Below are positions 55,709 to 64,000 of a DNA stretch of 64,000 bases, one piece after another. Positions within the stretch are counted from its first letter, which is position 1. Every line of letters starts with the position of its first letter. The notes under the pieces were generated by a model. The model did no database searches, had not been told where the DNA came from, and saw only the letters and a list, made by a program, of their open reading frames with translations. Origin of the DNA: Vitrella brassicaformis (taxonomy: Eukaryota; Sar; Vitrellaceae); assembly GCA_001179505.1 (NCBI GenBank), contig CDMY01000718.1:223383-287382 (forward strand), read 5' to 3'. A program made the position numbers and the translations under genes.

Positions 55709-57639
55709 TCATGCCGCGGCTCTCCGCCGTATCCCCGCCATAGCGCCCTCTTCCTCCGCCCCGCCACTGGTGTGGTGCTCATTGTTCTCGCTGTTGCTGG
55801 TGCCGTTGCTGACTTGGCTGGCGGTCTCGCCCTTGTCGGCCAGGGAGGATGCCAGCTCGTGCAAGGGGTGGACGGGAGCAGGGAGGGGAGGGGGCGGCAC
55901 ACGCAACTCGCCAGGATCCATCAGCAACAGCGCATCTGAAACACACACACACACACGCACACACACAAGGAGAGCGTCAGCAGTGCCTCCATGTGTTTCT
56001 TGCCCGTCTCCCCCTCTGCATCAGAGCTCACCAGAGGTGTTTGGCGGGCGCCTCATGTGTGTGCAGCAACGGAAAGGGTTGAGCTGCCACTCCGCCTCAC
56101 TCGTCGCAGCCACCCTGCTGCTGCTGCTGCCGCCAACTGCTACCCTCTTGCTGTTGGCGGCTGAAGGAATGGGGGTCTCGAGCAGCGGTGCGTTGGCCCT
56201 CTCCCTCTCCCTGGCCTCCCTCTCGGCTATGGCGCGGTTATCCGACGGGCAGGACGACGGCCGCGTGCTGCGGGCGGGGTTGCCGTCACGCTCACTCGCC
56301 ACTATGTCACGCAGATCGATCCCCTGCACACAAGTGAAATGGTAACACTGATCCATTTGCTGGCCTTGCCTTTCTCCCTCTCGCTTTCACTCACAGTAAG
56401 GTTCCAGAAGCGCTTCAGATACTCCTCCCTCTCCTTGGGCCCGTTGACCACCAGCTGCCCCCCCTCGGCGCCGCCGTCGCTGGCCTGCCCCTCCTTGTTC
56501 CGCCTGGCCATAACCTTCCTGTGGTAGTGCACCTCATAATGCGGGTCGTCGGTGCTGTCGATGTCGGACGCCGCACCACCCAGGCCCATTAGCGGGTCGT
56601 CGAGCGAGTGGTAGTGCGTGGCGCCGGTCTCGCCATTGCTGGAGGGGGAGGGCGTGGCCAGGGGGGGCAGCGGATTGGGGGAGGGGGGGTGGGGATGGGG
56701 CGCTGCTTTTCATCATGGCACAGACACACAGACAGACATGGCAGAGGCAGCGAGCAAGGACGATGATTGTGGGAAGGAGGGTGGGCATGGCTGTGCGTGG
56801 GAGTGTGTGTACCTCCTGATGGCGAGTCGCCCAGCGATGGGCTGCTGTCGGTGAGGCTCGGGTCAAGGACCGTGTGCAGCGGCGCTGACTGGACCTCGCC
56901 ATTCAAAATCGACAGAATGCCCGACTCTGAGAAGGACAAACCAACACAGAGGGGATACCAACAGATGCATGAAACACAGAGATGGTCCTTTGGATGCCAG
57001 GCAGCCTCACCTGTGGTTGCTCGTCTTGGTTTCCGGGCGATAGGGTTTCCGAATTGCCTGATAGAGGGAGGAGCATCCAACCGCAACACAGCAAATGAAG
57101 GCGGCCACGTCCTCTCTATCCGTTCCCTCCTCTGGTGTCCCTGCTCACGGTGTGGCTTTGGACGAGATGCCTGGCGACAACAAAAATAGCTTCTCAGGGC
57201 TCCTTTCGGGCCGACTCATCATCCGCGTCGGACCGCCGAGAGAGAAGACCGAGTCGGTGGAGGTGGTGTCCTGGTGGCCGAACAGCTTGGCCGGCGCCGT
57301 CTCGCCCCCCCTGGCCTCCACGCAGTAGGTGTTTGGCGTCACCTTGATCGAGTGCTGGTCGGAGAACGAGACGCTCCGCTGCAGCGCGGGGCCCTCGGTC
57401 TCGTCGATGGCCGCCAGGTCGCCCCTCGCCAACTGCTGGTGGTCGCCCGTCTGTGCCGCCGCGTGTAGCTCCTCCGTGGTGGTCATGACCTCCACGGTGT
57501 GCTGATGTGCGTGGTAGTACATGCCCGCCATCTGTGTCGGGACGAAGGTCTTGGCGTGGGAGGTGTCGCCGTCCTCGACGAGCGGCCGGTGGGGGGGTTG
57601 GGCGCTCAGGTCCTTCGGACGCGAGCACGACTGGCCCAT
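55709..57639 (-). CDS. Predicted N-myristoylated, largely disordered protein
   Basis: The ATG at 57639 was preferred to the in-frame ATG five codons upstream because it gives MGQSCSRPKDLSAQ: Gly2 with Ser6 fits N-myristoylation, and Cys5 could be palmitoylated. The first exon continues with YHAHQHTVEVMTTTEELHAA, RSVSFSDQHSIKVTPNTYCV and SPEKLFLLSPGISSKA. Later exons: ESGILSILNGEVQSAPLHTV, HYHSLDDPLMGLGGAASDID, a charged stretch EREEYLKRFWNLT, GIDLRDIVASERDGNPARST and AEREARERERANAPLLETPI. The last exon is MDPGELRVPPPPLPAPVHPL..., ending GIRRRAAA at 55709. No catalytic domain was recognised. It is probably a membrane-peripheral scaffold, by inference from the N-terminus only. Confidence 0.55.
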
Positions 57640-57913
57640 TTTGGTGGCGACCAAGGTGATGCAGCTGCAGCGCCGCAGCCGAAGATCACGGTCCCTCGCA
57701 GCGCCTGGCGCCTGACCGCGGCTCTCAATACCTCATCTCTTGGACGCCAAGCTACTGCGAGCTTAAAAAGGTTGTGTTGGCCGTGAAACACAACACAAAA
57801 GGCAATCGAATTTCCCATCGCAGAACGCGGGAGAAGGTGCCACACGCACCACCTGCAGTCGCTCAATCGCTCAGGTGCTCGCAGCCTGAAGAACCGCCCT
57901 TCGAGGGAAGTGG
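57640..57913. promoter_or_regulatory. Divergent promoter region
   Basis: About 270 bp between the - strand ATG at 57639 and the + strand ATG at 57914. No specific element was recognised. Confidence 0.4.
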
Positions 57914-60900
57914 ATGCCCTCGGCGGCGCGCTGCTTGTTTTCCTCCGACAGCAATGGGGTGAGCACCACACCACACGATGAGACCACATGTGAAGCATAC
58001 ACACTCTCTGATCTGCCTGGCTGTTGTGCTTTTGCGTGTTGCAGGTCCGAGGATGGTAGCGACCGTCCTGCAGGATTCAGGCTCATCCACAGAAGCGGCA
58101 GGCCTCCCGCACGCCAGCAGTCACCGGTAAACCAATTCCTCCCCGCACATGACGTAACCATCCATCCCGACAAGATTCTGTCATGTGTGCTGCTGTCAGG
58201 CTTCCAAGCGTCTGTCTGTTGAAGAGCTCTCGCGCGTGTTTGGCCACCTGCATCCGTGGGAGCTGACGCGGCTGCGGCCCGCCATCAGCTCATCGCTCGT
58301 CCGCACGTCGGCCGGCCTTTACAGCCACTTAGCGCTGGACTGCTCCAATGACGAGACCGCCCCGTTCTGGGTGACGATGCCCTTGAAGTTGGCGCACAGA
58401 TGGGGCGAGCGGGCCGTCAACCTGCGCACCATCACCCTCCGGCAACCCCGAAACATGAACCTGTGGTGCAACGTGACGATAGAGACCCTCGTGGAGGGGC
58501 ATGCTCGTGGGAGGGCGGCCATGATCGACAGAGAGCGGCGTAGGGCGAGCGAGGAAGGCGGGTTGGCGCAGCAGCCGGTGCAGACACAGCCGGAGGGGTC
58601 GCTGGAGCACATCATCTTCGATACGGACCCCGGCATGTCATGGTGCGACGCCCTCGAGCGAGGCATCCAGTCATGCGCCCTCTGTCACGACCCCCCCGGC
58701 GCCCCTGCCAGCCCCGTCACGGGCATCTGTCGAGATCTGCCCATGACCGAGGAGGGTGGTGGGGAGAGCGCCGCCGCGAGCCTCAGCCTGTCCCGTGATG
58801 CGTTGGCACCCACCACGCTCCACGGGCTCAAGTCGGTCAAGGGCGTCAAGGGCATCGATGACCTGAGCTGGGGCCGCAGCACCTCGCTGAGCTATCGACG
58901 ATGGCAGATGCCGCAGCTGCACGAGGTGGAGCTGCTGCACGACCCTTGGCGCGAGTCGGGGTTCCTGTGGTCGTCACGGTGTCTGCGGAAGATCACTGCC
59001 GAGGGAGGCATGTGGGCCAGCAGTTTTAGGGAGGCGAAGGATGGCACGCTGGCGCATCTGGAGGGCGTCGTGGGGATCTGCCTGCCGGACAAACCTGCCG
59101 ATGTGCTTCAGCTAAAGGTGCGTGGGGCCGGGAACCAGAGAGAGGGGACTTCACGTGAAACACATACATACGGGTACTTGGCGTCTTTGTGTTGCTTCTC
59201 AGGCCGATCTTGTGCGTGGCGGTTGTCGGTCGCTCAAGCGTCTGCAGTTCCGCAAGCAGCCGCCGCGCCCAGACGAACCTGACGACTTCAACTTCTACAC
59301 GGCCATCCCGGTCCTGCGGGAGATAGACAACCTCCGGTCGCAGCTCCCCCACTGCAAGGTGATGGCGCCTGGCGCAGACATCGACCTGGATGTTCCTGCG
59401 GCGCGCCATGTGGCCTTTCTCTGCCCTCCCCACGACATCTCACTCCCTGCCCCTGACACCCTCCCGGCATCCGTCAAGACCATGGCCCGGCAGCTCGCCG
59501 GGGCGATACAGACTGTCGCGTGGGACCCTGGGTGGAGCGAAGAGCACAACAACGCCGCGCCCACCGCACAGCACGTCACCGGCGACCCGGCGGCCTGGCG
59601 TGCGACCCGCGTCCACTCGTTTCCAAACGCCAAGCAGCTGTGCATTGACTCGCGGGACGACTACAGCCCGGCCGATCATCCGCCCGACCATCCTGTGTGG
59701 TCGTCGCTGCACCTGCTGCCGGATCTTCCCTCCAAACATGAAGCTGAAGGTTTCGACGTTTCGGGGAGGGAGTCTGGCTGTCGAGGCGGTCCACAAGTTG
59801 TCGGCAGCCGGGCAGCTCGCCGGAAAGCTCAAGTCGGTCTGTGTCGGTGGCCCGGCGAGCTTCCACGGCCTTGATGTGCTTGGCGTGTTGGAGGGTATAG
59901 GGAGGGGGGCACTGCTGGAGGAGGTAGAGGTGCGGATGTGCTACGAGACGGACGGCATTAGGCTGGGCGAGGTGGCAGAGAGGATACTGGCCATCCAAGG
60001 GCTCAAAATCACCATCAGCCATCTGTCTGCTGGTGAGACCGAGAGGAGCCACCAACAGAACCGCGATCCATTCACTGCGTTGTGTGTGGTCAGCGCCTGC
60101 CAGTGCTGATGTTCCGGTCTGCCACTGCACGATGGCGACCCTGGCGTCGTCCCTGCGGGTCCGCGGCTTGCAGAGGCTCCAGATCATCGCAGAATGGCTC
60201 GACCCAGAGGCAGCCGAGGAGCTGGTGGCGGAGCTGTCTGTGCAGGATGGCACCATGCCCGGATTCAGTGTCGAGTGGCAGCAGAGTGACCAGCCCCGCA
60301 ATAAGCAGCACAGACAGGTGACGGTCACAGCCGAACGCCTTGCTGCGGCCGCCGCACGCCCATCCAGCGCCATCCCTCCCCAGGCCGCCACCCCGCCCCT
60401 TTTCCCGACACACTCACACGCCGCAGCGGCCACTGCTCATGGCGGGCTCGACAAGCTGGACCACTCAGCATCCGCTGCTGCCTACCAGCCCGACGGTGCA
60501 GCAGCGGCCAGTAGCGGTGGGATGGTCAAGCTCACGACCGGATGCGCCGCATTTGACAATCTCACCGATGGAGGCATAGAGACTGGTACGTGGGGGGCTG
60601 GACGGACTGGTGCACAGGGAAGGAACAGCACGCACAGACGGATGGATGGATGGATGGATGGATGTCGCGTCTGTGTAGGTGTGTTGACGGAGGTGTTTGG
60701 TGAGTTCGGTTCGGGCGTGGGGGTGTTGTGCCACACGTTGGCGGTGACGGCTCAGCTGCCGGTCGATCAGGGTGGGGCCGAGGGCAAGAAGGTGGCGTGG
60801 ATTGCCCTCGGCCCTCATCCGATCTTGCCAGGGCTCATCAGGAAGATAGCGGAACGTTTCGGTGAGTGTGGCCCACACACGGGGCGGCATCCCTCCATGG

Positions 60901-61603
60901 GCGCGTTCTGTGTGTAGGTTTGGACGCTAAGCAGGTGCTGAAGAACATCAGCTACGCGCGTCCGCTCAACTCGGACCATCGCACGAAGCTGCTGGTGAAG
61001 TTGGCCTCGATGATGAGGGAGGCTCGATTCGCACTCCTCATTGTAGACTCTGCCATCTCACGCTTCCAACTCGAGAATTCAGGATATTGCCAGGTACCAC
61101 ATGGGATGCACCCACACGTCATGCGTCTCCCTCTGTGTGTCTCTTTGTGGCTGTAAGAGTGTTCAGTTGGCGGGTCAGTTGCGCCTCTGCCAGTTCCTCC
61201 GGAAGCTGCAGAAAATGGCCAAGGAGCTCAAAGTCGCTGGTCGGTCAGCGGGCAGTAAGGGAGAGAGATCAGGCAGATGATCTGTGTCATCGATGTCTGT
61301 CTGTCTGTCTCTCTGGATGGATGGATGGATGCAGTGGTGGTGACGAACCAGGTGGAGGCGGCGGTTGACCCCTTGATGTCGGCGCTCGGCGGGGAGGACA
61401 CGAAGCCCCTCGCTGGCCACATCATGGCGCACGCGTCGCACAGGCGTCTGCACTTGCGCAAGGGCAAGGGTCAGAGCCGCGTGGCCACGATCTACGACTC
61501 GCCGTCGATGGCCGACAAGGTCGAGGCACACTTCGCCATCACTGAGGCCGGCATCGCAGGCAGACGAGATCATGGACAAGGACAAGGACAAGGCACGACA
61601 TAA
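57914..61603 (+). CDS. F-box/LRR-like protein reading in frame into a RAD51-like core
   Basis: ATG at 57914 ([15 protein letters not shown]); exon 57914-57958 joins via a GAG acceptor to [20 protein letters not shown] and then [20 protein letters not shown], an F-box-like helix. A long exon to about 59117 and another from 59203 hold leucine-rich-type strands ([46 protein letters not shown]). Around 59700-59745 the frame shifts by one base; a 50-bp intron (GT at 59695, AG before 59745) would explain it. The exon opening at about 60097 reads [20 protein letters not shown], then [17 protein letters not shown], and stays open into the RAD51-like core from 60522, ending at TAA 61601-61603. F-box proteins recruit SCF ubiquitin-ligase substrates. 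One fused gene or two abutting genes (second start at 60132 or 60522) are both possible. Confidence 0.55.
60522..61603 (+). other. RAD51/DMC1-like recombinase core with a degenerate Walker A
   Basis: [20 protein letters not shown] then TG, an intron, [20 protein letters not shown] and [12 protein letters not shown] follow the RAD51 order closely. The Walker A, normally GEFRTGKTQ, is GEFGSGVGV, so the ATP-contacting Lys and Thr are missing. Walker B is present as [13 protein letters not shown], followed by [20 protein letters not shown] and [14 protein letters not shown] (about 61335-61370), both typical. The tail ([32 protein letters not shown]) also matches. RAD51 proteins form filaments on single-stranded DNA; this copy probably does not hydrolyse ATP normally. 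Confidence 0.72.
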
Positions 61604-62412
61604 GAAAGATGCTGGTCGAGACGATGAGTGATCCACCTCAACACACCACACCGCACCAGATACACGGACATATGGATGGGCCAAGGGAGGGGGCGCGCAG
61701 GCAGAGACGCACCGATACATACCGGTTTGCCTGTGCCGATGGATGGATGGATGGATAGTACCAGCAGTTGCTTGACCATGCTGTGTGAGAGGGCTCTTGG
61801 CGTCCACGTGCGCACAAACCAGACCACTCTCGCAAAGAGCTGACCGACGCCATGCATTGTCGGACGCCTGGCTGCCTTACTGGGTGTGTGCATTCCCGTG
61901 TGTACTTGTGTGTGTTGTGCAGCCCCTGGTTCTCGCCTCCTCTTTCGTAACTGTGCATAGTACATGAAGGAATGTGTATATGGCTTTCCTGTCGGTTCCA
62001 TCCAGTGCATCTGGTTCCATCCAGTGAGCGCGCTCACTCACCGACTTGAGTGTGGCCGGTGTGCGGACACATAGACAGACAGACAGACAGACAGTCAGAC
62101 AGACATGGCATTGCATGAGGCGATGGGTGGAGGGGTGGACTGTAGGTAGCACGGGTGGGGTGGATGGATGGATGGACGGACGGACGCAGTGGTGTACCGT
62201 TTGTGTGAGTGTACGTACAGGTCTGAAATGTGCCGAATGAGTGCCACGCATCGCAGCATCTATCGAAACATCTACCCAGCTACATCACACGCAAGCACTG
62301 GGTGTGGTTGGGATGCTCTCTCCGTGCATTTCTGTCTAGTGGCTGACACTTTTGAGACTTTTTCACCAGTCCTCATATGTACTCAGACACTTACGCAGGC
62401 GTCTTCAAGACA
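61604..62412. other. Tail-to-tail spacer with tetranucleotide repeats
   Basis: It contains GGAT repeats (61736-61755, 62160-62175) and a CAGA run (62074-62105). No gene is supported. Confidence 0.5.
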
Positions 62413-64000
62413 TCACAACAGGAAGTCGCATGATCTTTCTCTCCCTTTCCCAAGCGAAAAGGTCCACACCTCCAAACAATCGACCTTGACAACCTCATTG
62501 CTCACCACCTCACGGCTCTGGATGAGGTTGCGGCAATGGGTAAGGTGGCGGCAAAAGCGCATGTCATGTCCGAAAGACAGATCACCAATTGTGAGCCTCG
62601 GACAGGGGGGTGCCAGCTTCCGCCCAGCCACGGACACGAACTGCAGCTGAGTGAGCAGGTCGACTCTTGTTCGCTTGTCGAAATGGCCAGCGAGCGAGAA
62701 CGCCACCACTTTGCACTCATAGTGATGGACCACATCCAAGTAGTTGGGCTCTTGGATACCGGCGCCGACGAAGTAGCCGAACAGATAGGTGCCTTTGCGT
62801 ATGACCAGCACAATCGGCCAGACGCCTATCACTTTGGCCAGCAAATCCACAAAATAGAAGCCGTGACGTGAAGTGCTGCAACACAAACATATACACCAAC
62901 TTCTGCCTGCGATCCTTCTCCTTTTGCCTGCCTGTCAGCTTGTCTCCCTGTGTACCTGTAGACAAGTGAGATCTCTCGGCCTTTAGCAAACCACCCGATC
63001 AACTGACGGAGATCTCCAGCACTAAGCGACGAGCCCCTCAGAAAAGCCAAGCGAGGCAAAAAGGGGTTCACGGCAAGAAGGGCTATCCGGAGAGCCGAGA
63101 GAGCCGGCAAAGAGGGACCAGGTAGCTCTGTGACGGCGGGCTGCTCGCACCTCTGCATACCACAGTAGTAACATTCGATGAGATCCTGTTGTCAGCTCTC
63201 GTTATTTCTCTTTTGACCTGCGATGAGATTGACGACACTCCGTCAGCATGAAGGACTTCCACCTCATCAGCCGTGAACAACTCACTCCCACCAAAGAGAG
63301 CATCGCCGTGTTGATTTGTCGGGCCCCGATAGCTTGCAGGCACATAATGGCTCCTCATAAGCTGACGGCATCTGCGTACACACGCGCCCGACTCATTAGC
63401 AGCGAACGACAAACACCCACCGATCATCACAGCGCCATCAGAAGTCACATGCACATTCTGATCGTCTCGATTGATGTCGATCTTTGTCGGTGTCCCAGCG
63501 AGGGAGAAGTGCCACACGTCACAGCAGTATTCGTGCCAGGAACAAGCGGCAGCGACAGGGCGGGCAGGCACTTTGATGCCGTCGCTGATATAGCTGCCGA
63601 AGACGTACTGGTCTTTGCGTACGACAAACACCAGACCCTTGGCGTCGCCCACACATCGAAGCAAATCTTGAAATGACGGGCCATCGCGGGAAGCGCTGAC
63701 AGAGAGACAGAGAGAGATACTCGAAGTGAAAGACAACGGAGGGAGCGAAAACATGCAGCGGACCTGTAAAGCAACCTTGGTCTGCAGTGGCTTGCTGAGC
63801 CGAGCCACCGACAGATTTTTGGGGGAAACTGTCATTAACCGTAACACTCGTCTGTGTGTCCGTGATACTCATACAAATACAGTCCCATCAGCATGCAGAG
63901 TCAAACAGGCTCAAGGGGAGGAGGGATCCATCCCCGCCCCATCAGCACACCCCAGTCCCGCAAACCCTCCCCTCCCTCCCCCACGCAGACAGAAGCTAGT
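62413..64000 (-). CDS. Tandem TLDc-domain protein (5' end outside window)
   Basis: Exons on the - strand in order: from about 63837 (FPPKICRWLGSASHCRPRLL, then YS), joined over an intron to ASRDGPSFQDLL, GDAKGLVFVVRKDQYVFGSY, then CCDVWHFSLAGTPTKIDINR, GACVRRCRQLMRSHYVPASY and LFGGSELFTADEVEVLHAD. A second unit follows: SSLSAGDLRQLIGWFAKGRE, ISLVYS joined to TSRHGFYFVDLL, VLVIRKGTYLFGYFVGAGI, KVVAFSLAGHFDKRTRVDLL, MRFCRHLTHCRNLIQSREVV and VDCLEVWTF, with the stop at 62413. Both units follow the TLDc pattern (W-L....LLY-ASRDG...LVV-R..YVFGGY...FSL...EVW). TLDc proteins are linked to oxidative-stress protection and V-ATPase regulation. The upstream part of the gene lies beyond 64000. Confidence 0.68.

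Noticed and set aside
60600-62180. GGAT tetranucleotide runs as a functional array
   Set aside because: Short, variable microsatellites of the same type occur in many introns and spacers across the window, so no special role is indicated.

Overview
This is nuclear DNA of a eukaryote with compact, intron-rich genes. Almost every protein below is spread over short exons separated by GT-AG introns of about 50-120 bp. Introns are often rich in (TG)n just before the 3' splice site. Genes alternate strands with spacers of about 100-1500 bp. The protein set (26S proteasome ATPase, KIF-binding protein, DYRK kinase, voltage-type K+ channel, TLDc, PARG, a possible secretory-plus-plastid presequence) together with the intron style suggests an alveolate alga, perhaps a chromerid such as Vitrella. 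That is inference from style; no species marker is present. Exon joins were worked out by hand from splice sites and reading phase, so ends marked approximate should be treated that way.

Layout. 0-4.2 kb: the 3' end of an unknown gene, then a protein with two CENP-B-type helix-turn-helix domains. 4.2-8.7 kb: a long + strand gene that reads in phase through a Cys/His zinc module, a poly(ADP-ribose) glycohydrolase (PARG) domain, more zinc modules and a PARP-like ADP-ribosyltransferase (ART) with an H-Y-E triad. 9.1-12.5 kb (-): KIF-binding protein. 12.75-13.9 kb (+): unknown conserved-looking protein. 14.3-15.9 kb (-): a second, inverted ART copy with an in-frame stop. 16.3-19.3 kb (+): a second PARG copy fused to a CBM48-like glycogen-binding domain. 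20.8-24 kb (-): a truncated DEAH helicase and coiled-coil exons. 24.5-26.9 kb (+): polytopic membrane protein. 27.6-29.3 kb (+): PLAC8-like membrane protein. 29.9-30.7 kb (-): secreted Cys-rich protein. 30.9-33.0 kb (+): lysophospholipid acyltransferase. 33.3-35.6 kb (-): proteasome RPT1. 36-40 kb (+): coiled-coil, Lys/Ala-rich and BTB-like exons. 40.5-42.1 kb: a divergent pair of secretory/plastid-type proteins. 43.5-47.7 kb (-): cyclic-nucleotide-type K+ channel with a zinc knuckle. 48-51.2 kb (+): DYRK kinase. 51.8-53.9 kb (+): secreted FG-GAP protein. 55.7-57.6 kb (-): predicted N-myristoylated protein. 57.9-61.6 kb (+): F-box/LRR-like protein running in frame into a RAD51-like core. 62.4-64 kb (-): tandem TLDc protein, continuing past the window.

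The main point of interest is the ADP-ribosylation locus at 4.2-19.3 kb. An eraser (PARG) and a writer (ART) are predicted on one polypeptide. The block has been duplicated and broken up: the ART half lies inverted upstream of the second PARG, and that PARG has gained a CBM48 domain instead. Three separate lesions are visible: a TGA in PARG copy 1, a one-base frameshift in PARG copy 2 and a TAG in ART copy 2. Only ART copy 1 is clean throughout. Whether the lesions are real or assembly errors is the first thing to establish.
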